DNA of 64,000 bases, taken from Marinilabilia rubra (lineage in GTDB: Bacteria > Bacteroidota > Bacteroidia > Bacteroidales > Marinilabiliaceae). Below the pieces are notes generated by a model. It worked only from the letters and a program-made list of their open reading frames with translations, did no database searches and had not been told where the DNA came from. Positions within the stretch are counted from its first letter, which is position 1, and the number at the start of each line of letters is the position of its first letter. The stretch spans positions 1-64,000 of the forward strand of contig NZ_QEWP01000017.1 of assembly GCF_003121985.1 (NCBI RefSeq). The letters run 5' to 3'. The position numbers and the translations under genes are program-made. This document shows, piece after piece, positions 52,111-61,259 of the stretch.

Positions 52111-54243
52111 ATGAAACAAACTTCATTCAGGCAGTTATTTCTTGCCTTAACCATTGTCCTCCTTATTTTAGGATTAAACTCTTGTCAAACCATGGATACA
52201 CCTCAACCTCCTGATGCCAAAAAGATCCCAAAAGAATTGACCGAACACGGGGAAACCCGAACGGATCCTTACTATTGGTTGAGGAAAAGGGAAAACCCTG
52301 AAGTCATTGAATATCTGGAAGCCGAAAATGAATATACTAAGGCTGTTATGAAAGATACTGAGGAACTGCAGGATACCCTATACGAAGAGATAGTAAGCCG
52401 GATTAAACAAGATGACAGCACTGTGCCATACAAAGATAATGGCTACTATTACTACGTTCGGTATGAATCTGATGGAGAATATCCGGTGTATTGTCGTAAA
52501 AAAGATAATCTGGATGCTGAAGAAGAGGTTCTGCTTGACGGTAATAAAATGGCCCAGGGATACGACTATTTTCAGATCGGAAGTATGAGCATCAGTCCCG
52601 ATAATAATATGATGGCCTACAGCATTGATACCGTAAGTCGCAGGAAATACACGATCTACTTTAAAAATTTAACTACCGGTGAAATATTGCCCAACACGCT
52701 CAGCAACACCATGGGCAGCTGCAGCTGGGCGGCCGACAACCAAACAGTGTTTTATACGGTAAAAAATCCGGAAACACTGAGGGCTGAAAGAATACTAAAA
52801 CACCGCACAGATCAGACCCAAAGCCAGGACCAGGAGGTGTTTTATGAAGCTGATGAAACCTATAACTGTTATGTTCATAAAAGCAAATCAGACAAATACA
52901 TCATCATCAGTTCTCAAAGCACCCTCTCCACCGAGTACCGGTTTCTTGATGCCGCCAATCCGGAAGGCGAATTCACCATTGTGCAGCCACGTGAAGAAGA
53001 ACTGGAATACCACATTTCGCACTTTGGGGACAAGTTTTACATTCTGACCAATCTTGAGGCTCGTAACTTCAGATTGATGGAGGTACCGGTAACTATACCC
53101 GGAAAGCAAAACTGGCAGGAAGTGATACCGCACCGGACCGATGTTTTTCTGGAAAATATTGAGATATTCAACAACTACCTGGTGACAGAAGAGCGAAAAG
53201 ATGGCCTCACAAGGATTCGGATAATGCCCTGGGATGGCGGTGACGAACATTACCTCAATTTTGGTGAAGAGGCTTATGTGGCAGGCATCTCTACCAACCC
53301 CGAATTTGACAGCCAAAAACTACGCTACGGATACAGCAGTATGACCACCCCCTACTCCATCATTGATTACGATATGGAGACTCACGAAAAAGAGCTCAAA
53401 AAAGAACAGGAAGTTTTGGGGCCTTTCAATAAGGACGATTATGAAACCATACGTGTTTTTGCAACTGCCGGCGATGGTGCGAGTATTCCCGTCACCCTTG
53501 TTTACCGCAAAGGTATAGATCCGGAAGGCCGTAACCCTTTGCTCCTTTTTGGTTACGGATCTTACGGCAACACAATTGATCCTTATTTCAGTTCGGCACG
53601 TCTGAGTCTGCTCGACCGGGGCTTTGTATTTGCAATTGCCCATATCCGTGGCGGACAAATATTTGGACGCCAGTGGTACGAAGAAGGAAAAATGATGAAG
53701 AAGAAAAACACTTTTACTGACTTCATCGATTGTGCCAATCATTTGATTGATGCTAAGTACACCAATCCAGAACAGATTTATGCCATGGGTGGAAGTGCCG
53801 GAGGTTTGCTGATGGGTGCCGTCATTAACATGGAACCTGAGTTGTTCAACGGCGTCATTGCTGCGGTTCCTTTTGTTGATGTGATTACCACCATGCTGGA
53901 TGAAAGCATCCCTCTTACGACCGGAGAATACGATGAATGGGGAAATCCAAACATCAGGGAGCATTACGATTACATACTGTCCTATTCGCCTTACGACAAT
54001 GTGGAGCCTAAAGAATATCCCAACCTCCTGGTGACTACAGGACTTCACGATTCACAGGTTCAATACTGGGAACCGGCCAAATGGGTGGCCAAACTACGCG
54101 ATGTTAATCAAAGCGACAACCTCATCTTGTTAAAAACAAACATGGAAGCAGGTCATTCCGGTGCTTCAGGAAGATTTCGCAGGTATCGTGAGACAGCACT
54201 TGATTATTCTTTTTTGCTGAAGCTTGAAGGGATTATGGAATAA
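52111..54243 (+). CDS. S9 family serine peptidase, oligopeptidase B-like lipoprotein
   Basis: A 710-residue prolyl-oligopeptidase-family enzyme. A lipoprotein signal ends at LILGLNSC (Cys25), so the enzyme is probably membrane-anchored in the periplasm. The N-terminal DPYYWLRKRENPEVIEYLEAEN is the family signature, followed by a beta-propeller (about residues 90-430) and the hydrolase domain: GSYGNTIDP, AHIRGG, the nucleophile in MGGSAGGLLMG near residue 565, an Asp in TTGLHDSQV near residue 650 and the His in EAGHSGASGRF near residue 685. It should cleave short peptides, after basic residues if truly OpB-like. A terminator follows. Confidence 0.9.
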   Translation: MKQTSFRQLFLALTIVLLILGLNSCQTMDTPQPPDAKKIPKELTEHGETRTDPYYWLRKRENPEVIEYLEAENEYTKAVMKDTEELQDTLYEEIVSRIKQDDSTVPYKDNGYYYYVRYESDGEYPVYCRKKDNLDAEEEVLLDGNKMAQGYDYFQIGSMSISPDNNMMAYSIDTVSRRKYTIYFKNLTTGEILPNTLSNTMGSCSWAADNQTVFYTVKNPETLRAERILKHRTDQTQSQDQEVFYEADETYNCYVHKSKSDKYIIISSQSTLSTEYRFLDAANPEGEFTIVQPREEELEYHISHFGDKFYILTNLEARNFRLMEVPVTIPGKQNWQEVIPHRTDVFLENIEIFNNYLVTEERKDGLTRIRIMPWDGGDEHYLNFGEEAYVAGISTNPEFDSQKLRYGYSSMTTPYSIIDYDMETHEKELKKEQEVLGPFNKDDYETIRVFATAGDGASIPVTLVYRKGIDPEGRNPLLLFGYGSYGNTIDPYFSSARLSLLDRGFVFAIAHIRGGQIFGRQWYEEGKMMKKKNTFTDFIDCANHLIDAKYTNPEQIYAMGGSAGGLLMGAVINMEPELFNGVIAAVPFVDVITTMLDESIPLTTGEYDEWGNPNIREHYDYILSYSPYDNVEPKEYPNLLVTTGLHDSQVQYWEPAKWVAKLRDVNQSDNLILLKTNMEAGHSGASGRFRRYRETALDYSFLLKLEGIME

Positions 54244-54288
54244 GAAAGTTCCTGCTATTTCATTTTTCTCACTACTATTCAGTCTTTT

Positions 54289-54327
54289 AAAAAAGCCGAG
54301 GCTTCAGTTTGATACTCCGGCTTTTTA
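54289..54327 (+). terminator. Terminator after the oligopeptidase gene
   Basis: AAAAAGCCGAG and CTCCGGCTTTTT pair with one bulged base and are followed by TATT. Confidence 0.75.
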
Positions 54328-54364
54328 TTGTCGTTTCACCATTTAAGGCATATACGGCTTACCT

Positions 54365-54840
54365 GTTGCTACACCTCAAATAGTGCGGATTTCTTTAAAG
54401 ACAAAGTAAAGCCCCGAAGGGGTAACATAAGCCAACAAAGGGTGAAGTGAAGTGAAGTGAAGCCCTGTGAACTGGCATCTCCCAAAGACCAGAGCCCTGG
54501 AAGGGCGTAATAGTTAGAATTGTGATTACCCCCTTCCAGGGCTTTGGGTTCGTTAGTTAATTCTTAGCGATGGGCTGTAACCCATCGCTTTTGTATTGAG
54601 CCCTTTCAGGGCAAGGTGCCACGGGGTGCTGGAACAACACGCATCCTTAGTGGATTAGGCTCTTTCAGGGCTGGTAACTTTTTCAGCTCGGCTCTGCCGC
54701 TTTCCCCAAAAGAATCCGCTTTCTCATAACGGCAGATCGGAATCCGCCGCACCTGGGAGATTTCATAACTGACGCTGTGACCCGTCTCCATGCCCCACGC
54801 CCTATGCTCTATGCCCTATTCTCTATGCTCCATGCCTTTG
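54365..54840. repeat. Non-coding region with short repeats
   Basis: Contains a five-unit GTGAA run (54440-54463), several GCCCTTTCAGGGC- and GCCCTGGAAGGGC-type palindromes (54490-54612 and 54658-54670), a GCGATGGGC/GCCCATCGC-type hairpin near 54570-54592, and a CTATGCCCTAT/CTATGCTC run at 54800-54836. No gene is credible here; similar short-repeat tracts are common between Bacteroidota genes. Confidence 0.6.
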
Positions 54841-54886
54841 GTGTTTTATGCTTTTCGGACAACTTCTCGTTTTTCCTTATCCCATT

Positions 54887-55090
54887 TCACTCCATTAGCT
54901 GCATATTGAAATAGCCAAAAATATAGGCCCAGAGTTCTGCCTCCTGTGCATTGGTAGAAGCGGCACCATACCCCCCCTTCTAAGGTTTCATGGTAATAAA
55001 AAGGTACATTTCTGTCCTTCATTTTAGCAGCCATTTTTCGGGCATGAGCAGGATGAGAACACAACACATCACCACAAGGAAGTACTGATA
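54887..55090 (-). pseudogene. C-terminal remnant of a second S9 peptidase, frameshifted
   Basis: HPAHARKMAAKMKDRNVPFY followed by HETLEGG is the His-region of prolyl-oligopeptidase proteins. The frame then breaks at a run of seven G (54971-54977 on the plus strand). With one G fewer the next residues read YGAASTNAQEAELWAYIFGY and stop at 54887, as expected of this family. The upstream part is missing or decayed, so it is a fragment. It is not a copy of the neighbouring oligopeptidase C-terminus. Confidence 0.65.
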
Positions 55091-55279
55091 AACGCTGATG
55101 GCGTTTAACTTTTTGAAGCTCTCAGTTTATCAACCGAAAGTTTAAATCACAAAAGCCATTCTGGCAATAGAAAAATCACAAACAACCACTCTTTGGAGGT
55201 ATCAGGAGGAGAGTCAATTTCTACATGAGGACATAAAAAAAGCAAAATTATAAACGAAAGACAGAATCAACATTACAGA

Positions 55280-55510
55280 ATGTTTGACAACAGTGCAGAC
55301 GTATTGGATGACTACAGAGAAGTCTGGAGCCCTATCCCGATAATGGCCCCGGTAAAGAACCAACTGGATGAGTTACTGCAGCGAATTCAGGAAACTGACA
55401 ACACCTCACAGCTGAGCAGTAGTCAAATCACCGAGAAGAAATTTCATTCACATTTCAATAAAAAATCAGCCTACCAGGATCCGTACCCAAATTCACATTT
55501 GGTCTGGTAA
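55280..55510 (+). CDS. Small hypothetical protein, possibly an N-terminal fragment
   Basis: A 76-residue frame starting MFDNSADVLDDYREVWSPIP, with LDELLQRIQETDNTSQLSSS. The start resembles the N-terminus of longer Bacteroidota hypothetical proteins of helical build found near such repeat regions, so this may be a truncated copy. I recall that family only loosely and the assignment is uncertain. Confidence 0.4.
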   Translation: MFDNSADVLDDYREVWSPIPIMAPVKNQLDELLQRIQETDNTSQLSSSQITEKKFHSHFNKKSAYQDPYPNSHLVW

Positions 55511-55908
55511 TATACTTCCATAAAAATTGGTATTTAAATGGTATTTGAATAATGTGGTAACCGTTCAATCTTTGTGCCCCATAAATACAACAGCATTTTT
55601 AACTTACACTTAATGTTATGCATGCATCTTTTTTTAAGGCCTCCCCTCATACCCCCTTCTCTTAAAGGAAAACACAAAAAACCAAGGTAAATTGACTGTG
55701 AATAAAGCATTGCCAATAATCATCGATGGGTTAATAAAATCTTTATTTAACCATGAAAAAAACCTTTTCATCGATAAAAACATGTCACTCATCGGACAAC
55801 TTTTGGAACAACTAGAATAATAACTTTTTTTTGCGTTCCGAATTTTGTCCTATTTGATAATCAACCTAAAAAAATCCAATATGTCCACCAAATACCAAGT
55901 TCAACATT
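55511..55908. other. Intergenic region with a promoter for the LuxR-type gene
   Basis: TTTG at 55544-55547, 19 bases, then AATCTTTG at 55567-55574 (one mismatch from TAnnTTTG) form a good Bacteroidota promoter. It lies about 335 bases before the regulator gene, implying a long leader unless another promoter exists. Nothing else is recognisable. Confidence 0.5.
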
Positions 55909-56595
55909 ATGAAAAGAAAAAAGTTAGGCAATTTAGAAAACATTAATATTGCTGTCATTTCCCAAAACTACTTTTTTAACGAAGGACTAATAAATTTCCT
56001 TCACCTTACCTTTGATTGCCGAAATGTTATCCATTATGACTCCTCTTTTGAATACATAAAAGATGAATCTCAAAAGAAATTTGATTTTGTATTCATAGAA
56101 ACTGGAAGCATTCAGAAATTTGATCTTTTAGCATTACTAGGATGTGATTTTTTACGGGGAAGAGTAAGAATTATCTTTGTAGGCAACCAGCATTTTGACT
56201 TAGTAAACGACCTGTCCGATAAGTTTTCATTAACAGGAGTCTTAGCTTACAAGGATCCTTCAATTACGTACATTAAAGCCCTAAAAATTTTGATTAATGG
56301 GGAAAAATACATCTCTGATAATATTAACCCAATAAGCAGCCAGGTTCCTTCACGAGACAACAACTCAATAATCAAAAAACTCACCCCCAGAGAACTGGAG
56401 GTCCTCAAATTACTATGCCAGGGACTTGATGCAGAAAGTCTGGCTGAAAGACTCTGCATAAGTCCCAGAACGGTAGTACGACATAAGACCAATATTTTAA
56501 AAAAAACCGGCTTTTCGTCAACCCTCCAATTGGTGGCCAATATAGTAGACCAGCCAAACATTAAAGAGAAATTGCCCCATCCCCTCCTATGGTAA
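55909..56595 (+). CDS. LuxR-family regulator with degenerate receiver-like domain
   Basis: A 228-residue protein. The C-terminal LuxR HTH is complete: LTPRELEVLKLLCQGLDAES, then LAERLCISPRTVVRHKTNIL (near residues 161-205). The N-terminal 130 residues have the pattern of a response-regulator receiver, but the strand that should carry the phosphorylatable Asp reads FDFVFIETG, with Glu in its place, and the first acidic pair is absent (INIAVISQN). It therefore is probably not phosphorylated in the normal way. A second promoter-like element lies just downstream at 56629-56659. Confidence 0.8.
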   Translation: MKRKKLGNLENINIAVISQNYFFNEGLINFLHLTFDCRNVIHYDSSFEYIKDESQKKFDFVFIETGSIQKFDLLALLGCDFLRGRVRIIFVGNQHFDLVNDLSDKFSLTGVLAYKDPSITYIKALKILINGEKYISDNINPISSQVPSRDNNSIIKKLTPRELEVLKLLCQGLDAESLAERLCISPRTVVRHKTNILKKTGFSSTLQLVANIVDQPNIKEKLPHPLLW

Positions 56596-57303
56596 TTTTT
56601 TACCATAAAATTCGGTGATAAAATGGCATTTGAGAATAAGATTTAATCAAAGATCTTTGTTCCGTAATTTTTAAATAAACCAACGGGTTTTATTTAATAT
56701 TTTTAACAAAGTCTTTTGTACACTTATGTGTGGATTAACACACAAAATAAGAGATTTTTGTTTTTATTGGAAATACTGGAGAGTAAAGGTCTGACCAAAA
56801 TTCTATTTCTTAATATTTGTGAAGCTTTTGTAGAACGATGTTTTCATTTTTCAAAAGGTTCAAAGAAACAAACCTTTTTTTGAGCCTTTATTACAGATTT
56901 AGCACACCTGTTTCTATCCATGTATTTCTCATCCAGATTGAAATATGACTGTGAAGATTTTGCCTTGTAAAAAGAACACCTTGTTTATAATGTCCATTGT
57001 AAAACAAGGGTTCTATAAACCCCATTAATTCACGGTGGCTTTTCTATTTTGTTCAGATTTAAATTAATGTGAGACTTAGTGAAAGGGTAAAATTGGAGCA
57101 GTCATTTCTTTTTATGTTTGCGGAAAACGCAGAATCAAATATTTCGCATTACTCATTTACCCGACTCAAAGTAAAATGAAGAAGGATACACACAAGCATA
57201 ATAACAAAGAAAGGACATAAATGTAAAGCATGAAATTCATTTATATGAATACACTATATCACAAAAGTTTAGAAAAGAAGTATTAATTAAAAAGTTGCTA
57301 AGG
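56596..57303. other. 708-bp gap with a promoter and a hairpin
   Basis: TTTG at 56629-56632, 19 bases, then GATCTTTG at 56652-56659 form a promoter nearly identical in layout to that at 55544-55574. At 56855-56889 AAAGGTTCAAA pairs with TTTGAGCCTTT, a possible terminator. No gene is visible, so the promoter may drive a short RNA or a leader for the following genes. Confidence 0.45.
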
Positions 57304-57573
57304 ATGTCTGAACATTTAAACTCTTTTGAGAATCAAATTCCTCACGAATTGAGAACACCTCTTAATGTAATAATGGGGTTAGCTGAATTAATGACTCTTG
57401 ATTCTGACCCCTTGGAAAGAGATTCTCAATATGCTAAGATCATTCTTTCTGCAGCGAACGAGCTTCTTTCATCCATCAACCAATACGAGGGGATTATTAT
57501 TCAAAATTTAAAGCAGAATAATAAAACCAACATAAAAATGGCCACAGAAATAATGAAAAATAAAGACACATAA
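57304..57573 (+). CDS. Stand-alone histidine-kinase dimerisation (HisKA) domain
   Basis: An 89-residue protein starting MSEHLNSFENQIPHELRTPL. The H-box PHELRTPLNVIMGLAELM puts the phospho-accepting His at residue 14, and a second helix (YAKIILSAANELLSSINQYE) completes a dimerisation/phosphotransfer unit. There is no ATPase domain, sensor part or obvious frame continuation on either side. It may be a remnant of a hybrid kinase, or a real small phosphotransfer or dimerisation partner. I chose the ATG at 57304 over a TTG at 57295. Confidence 0.6.
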   Translation: MSEHLNSFENQIPHELRTPLNVIMGLAELMTLDSDPLERDSQYAKIILSAANELLSSINQYEGIIIQNLKQNNKTNIKMATEIMKNKDT

Positions 57574-57656
57574 TTGACCTAAAAAATTCAGAATTCCTTT
57601 TGCCCTCTTTTCAATTAAATGAAACATGAAAATCTCTTATTCGAACATTACATAAA

Positions 57657-58379
57657 ATGAAAAAAGTATTAAAAACAGCAGGTTTAACGACCCTGATAGT
57701 GCTTCTTTTTCAGGTAAAAGTGCATGCACAAGAAGCCGGGGAGGTATCATTGGAAAGTAGTGTAGGTTTTTGCAGCCGTTACGTTTGGAGGGGTCTTCTT
57801 TTTGACGATGCTCCCAACATTCAACCATATATTGCGGTTACCTGGAAAAATTTCACAGCAGCCACATGGGGATCATACGCCACCTCCGGCAACTATGCAG
57901 AAGTGGATCTGTTTTTGTCATACTGCAATGAAGGCTTTACCCTTTGTGTGAATGACTATTTCACCGAAGATGAAACCGACATGTCCATTTCGGATTATTC
58001 GGAGTGGAGAAGAGATGAAACCAACCATTTGATTGAGGCAGTTCTGATCTACGAACCCCCGTTCCAAAACCTCCCTTTTCAATTTACAGCCAGCTCATTT
58101 GTTTATGGTGCAGATTTAGATGATGAAGGAGACCAAAACTTCTCAACATATTTTGAAGTCAAATACCCTTTTTCATTTCACAAGCACGATTGCAATGTTT
58201 TTATTGGCGGGACTACTCACGACGGTTTTTACGCCAATGACCCGGGAATTGTAAACCTTGGAGTAAGTGCAACCAAACAATTTAAAATTTCAGAATCCAC
58301 TCAATTACCTGTTTCAACCTCACTCACCTTTAATCCTTCCAACAGAGATGTGTTTTTCGTATTTAATATTTCAATTTAA
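57657..58379 (+). CDS. TorF-like putative porin
   Basis: A 240-residue secreted protein: signal peptide to KVHAQ near residue 25, then alternating strands beginning with FCSRYVWRGLLFDDAPNIQP, which matches the opening of the TorF/Gcw_chp family of putative outer-membrane porins (S-x-Y-x-W-R-G). The C-terminus ends FVFNISI in an aromatic-containing last strand. It is 13 bases upstream of the chemoreceptor gene, so the two may be cotranscribed; that pairing is not one I recognise. Confidence 0.72.
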   Translation: MKKVLKTAGLTTLIVLLFQVKVHAQEAGEVSLESSVGFCSRYVWRGLLFDDAPNIQPYIAVTWKNFTAATWGSYATSGNYAEVDLFLSYCNEGFTLCVNDYFTEDETDMSISDYSEWRRDETNHLIEAVLIYEPPFQNLPFQFTASSFVYGADLDDEGDQNFSTYFEVKYPFSFHKHDCNVFIGGTTHDGFYANDPGIVNLGVSATKQFKISESTQLPVSTSLTFNPSNRDVFFVFNISI

Positions 58380-58391
58380 TCAGCATAAATT

Positions 58392-60458
58392 ATGAAAAAA
58401 GAGGTGCAGTTTTCACTTCAAAAGAAATTTGGCATTATTAGTGGAATAGGAATATCCCTTCTTACAATCTTCTTAATCACCTATGCGGTAATCAAAACCC
58501 GCCAGGAGACTATCCGGTCTGCGCAAAATGAAGCGGAATCAATAGCAAGGGTTTACTCCAAGAGCATTCAATCCAGCTTTGAGTTAGCCATGGATGCTTC
58601 CAGAGCCATGGCCAACGCTGTTTCGGTGGTAGGCAAGGAAAAGGAAAGCGGAGCTATAAACCGCCAAACCGCAGTGTCAATGGCAGAAAAAGTTCTGTTT
58701 TCAGACGAACGATTTCTGGGCTTTACCCTGGCGTTTGAGCCCGATGCCTTCGATGGGAAAGACAACCTTTTCAGAAATACGGTTGCGCACGATTCTACGG
58801 GTCGCTTTATGTCCTATCTGACAAAAAAAGATGACGGTACAGCTGCGGTGGAAGTCTTAATCGACTATGATGATTCCGAAAAAGCCCCATGGTACTGGAA
58901 ACCTAAAACCAAATTGAATGAATTTCTAACCGAACCCATATTATACCCGGTACAGGGAGTAGATGTGCTGATGGTTTCCTGTATGACACCGGTCATGAAT
59001 AATGATACATTTTTGGGAGTAACAGGTATTGATTTCCCCATTGACTTCATTCAGGAACTGGTATCAGACCAGGGTTATTATCAGGGTCACTATCGAATGA
59101 GTATTGTTTCTAATAAAGGAATCTATGTGGCCAACAACCAAAGACCGGAACTCATTAATGAATCCATAAAAAAGGTATTCCCTGAGACATTTGATCAGGA
59201 GATTGAAAACCTTCAAAAAGGAGTCTCAAATGTTGAATTCGCAGATACAGCTCTCCAAATTTCTGTTCCCTTAACCATCGGTCAAACAGAAACGCCCTGG
59301 CAAGTAAGGTTTACAGTACCCAGAGAAATCATTACGGCAGAGGCCAACAAACAGATGTGGATAATGATTATTATTGGCGTCATTTTGGGAGGTGCAGCAA
59401 TTTTTGTACTAGGTTATTTTGTTAATAAAATCATTTCACAGGGAATAAAAGATGCGGTTGATTTTTCCGGTATCCTTTCCAACGGTGATCTCACAGTTGA
59501 TGTACCGGATGACGCCCTGACCAAAAATGATGAGTTGGGGATGTTAGCATTGGCTTTTCAGCAATTGACAGACAAAATGCGGGCAACCGTTGAAGGGGTA
59601 GTTTCGGCCTCCAATAATGTGGCATCCGCCAGTCAGCAAATGTCCACATCAGCGCAGCAAATAAGCGTTGGGAACAATGAGCAAGCCTCTTCGGCCGAAG
59701 AAATAAGTTCTTCGATGGAAGAAATGGCAGGCATGATTCAGCAAAATGCCGATCACGCACAAACCGCCGAAAAAACGGTATTGAATGCAGAGCAAGGAAT
59801 AAAAGAAGGCAACCAGGTGGTTAACGAAACGGCCGATTCCATGAAAGAGATTTCTGAAAAGATCAGTATCATTAATGACATTGCCTTTCAGACCAATATT
59901 TTATCGCTTAATGCAGCGGTTGAAGCCGCAAGGGCCGGAGAAAGCGGAAGAGGATTTGCTGTTGTAGCGGCAGAGGTAAGAAAACTGGCAGACCGCTCAA
60001 AAGTGGCCGCTCAGGAAATCGAAAAATTAACCCGTTATGGGGTGAAAATTTCTGAGGCAGCCGGAAAAAAGCTCACCGAACTGGTTCCTGAAATTCAAAA
60101 AACGAGTGGTTTAATGAAAGAAATTGCGGCTTCAAGTAATGAGCAAAAGGTTGGAGCTGATCAAATCAATTCAGCTGTTCAAAGCTTTAACCAGGTAACA
60201 CAGCAAAATGCCGCATCAAGTGAGGAAATGGCATCTACCAGCGAGGAGCTGGCTTCTCAAGCTGAACAGTTGTTGGAAATCATAAGTTTTTTCAAAGTTG
60301 ATCATAAATTCGAGCAGGAAATATCTTCATTAAAACAGGAAAACAAACCAAAAAATGAAGGAAAAACCGTTCAGAAAGATCCTGAATCAACAGCTCACCA
60401 ACCAACAGAAGTTTTTCAAAGCCAGGAGTTCGACAAAAATCAATATGAGAAATTCTAA
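58392..60458 (+). CDS. Methyl-accepting chemotaxis protein with dCache sensor
   Basis: A 688-residue chemoreceptor. Transmembrane helix 1 near residues 14-37, a periplasmic sensor of about 280 residues with dCache features ([41 protein letters not shown]), helix 2 near residues 318-342, a HAMP domain, and the cytoplasmic signalling hairpin with [20 protein letters not shown] near residue 495, then [20 protein letters not shown]. Methylation helices surround it. The tail is charged and lacks a CheR-binding pentapeptide. The ligand is unknown; dCache sensors often bind amino acids or related small molecules. Confidence 0.93.
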   Translation: MKKEVQFSLQKKFGIISGIGISLLTIFLITYAVIKTRQETIRSAQNEAESIARVYSKSIQSSFELAMDASRAMANAVSVVGKEKESGAINRQTAVSMAEKVLFSDERFLGFTLAFEPDAFDGKDNLFRNTVAHDSTGRFMSYLTKKDDGTAAVEVLIDYDDSEKAPWYWKPKTKLNEFLTEPILYPVQGVDVLMVSCMTPVMNNDTFLGVTGIDFPIDFIQELVSDQGYYQGHYRMSIVSNKGIYVANNQRPELINESIKKVFPETFDQEIENLQKGVSNVEFADTALQISVPLTIGQTETPWQVRFTVPREIITAEANKQMWIMIIIGVILGGAAIFVLGYFVNKIISQGIKDAVDFSGILSNGDLTVDVPDDALTKNDELGMLALAFQQLTDKMRATVEGVVSASNNVASASQQMSTSAQQISVGNNEQASSAEEISSSMEEMAGMIQQNADHAQTAEKTVLNAEQGIKEGNQVVNETADSMKEISEKISIINDIAFQTNILSLNAAVEAARAGESGRGFAVVAAEVRKLADRSKVAAQEIEKLTRYGVKISEAAGKKLTELVPEIQKTSGLMKEIAASSNEQKVGADQINSAVQSFNQVTQQNAASSEEMASTSEELASQAEQLLEIISFFKVDHKFEQEISSLKQENKPKNEGKTVQKDPESTAHQPTEVFQSQEFDKNQYEKF

Positions 60459-60480
60459 TACCCAAAAAAACCAAAGGTCT

Positions 60481-61140
60481 TTCCCGATCCCATTTCATAA
60501 TAAGTGAAAGGTTGTAGGTTTTAAAGGTCGGAGCCCTGACCCTAACGAAGGTTGGGGCTCCAAATCTACCTCGTTTGCAGCCGGGAAAGAATAATCCCAT
60601 TGAAAGAAGGCTAAAGACACCAGGATGACAAACGACGGGTTCAACAAAACATTTAATCAACCTCCCAACTAACTCTCAGCTGATTTTCAAAAAAGAAGTG
60701 TACAAATACCCTACATATGAAATTTCTATTACTTAATAAACAAAAGAACTTGCCCAATCCTATCTTTTTCATGACAAGTGAAAGGTTTTGAATGTTTAGG
60801 TTTTTAAAGGTCGGAGCCCCTGACCTTAACGAAGGTTCGGGGCTCCAAATTTACTTCTTTATGGTTTCTCATAAGACCAACTTGAGAAGAATAAGCCTTT
60901 ACAAGCGGTAAAAATTGACAATAAACATAGAAATCACCAATCAACCATCTCCCTGGCCTAAAACAGATTTGAATAGAAAAGAATTGTACAAATACCCAAA
61001 ATATGAGATTTCTAATACTTAACAAACAAAAGATCTTGCCCAATCCCGCTTTTTTCATAACAAATGAAAGGTTGTAGATTTTTAGGTTTAGTAGAGGACG
61101 GAGCCCTTGCCTTAACGAAGGTTTAGGGCTCCAAATTCTC
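60481..61140. repeat. Three-unit repeat of about 285 bp, each with a strong hairpin
   Basis: Hairpins GGAGCCC(C)TGACCTT-AACG-AAGGTT..GGGCTCC lie at 60530-60561, 60813-60846 and 61100-61132, spaced 283 and 287 bp. Each is preceded by a conserved AAGTGAAAGGTT segment, and units 2 and 3 also share ATTTCTA.TACTTAA.AAACA and CTTGCCCAATCC. The gap between chemoreceptor and the next gene holds no credible reading frame. Confidence 0.75.
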
Positions 61141-61259
61141 TCCTGAAGGGAATCTCTGATGCACCCATTTTTTACAATCACAACACCCCAGCCCTTACGC
61201 CCCTTTCCCATCCATCGCGCAATGTTTTATGTAACCTATAAAAAAACTTATCCGGGTCA

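Noticed and set aside
55534-55716. A 60-residue minus-strand frame
   Set aside because: No domain, no start signal, and the region holds a promoter for the plus-strand regulator.
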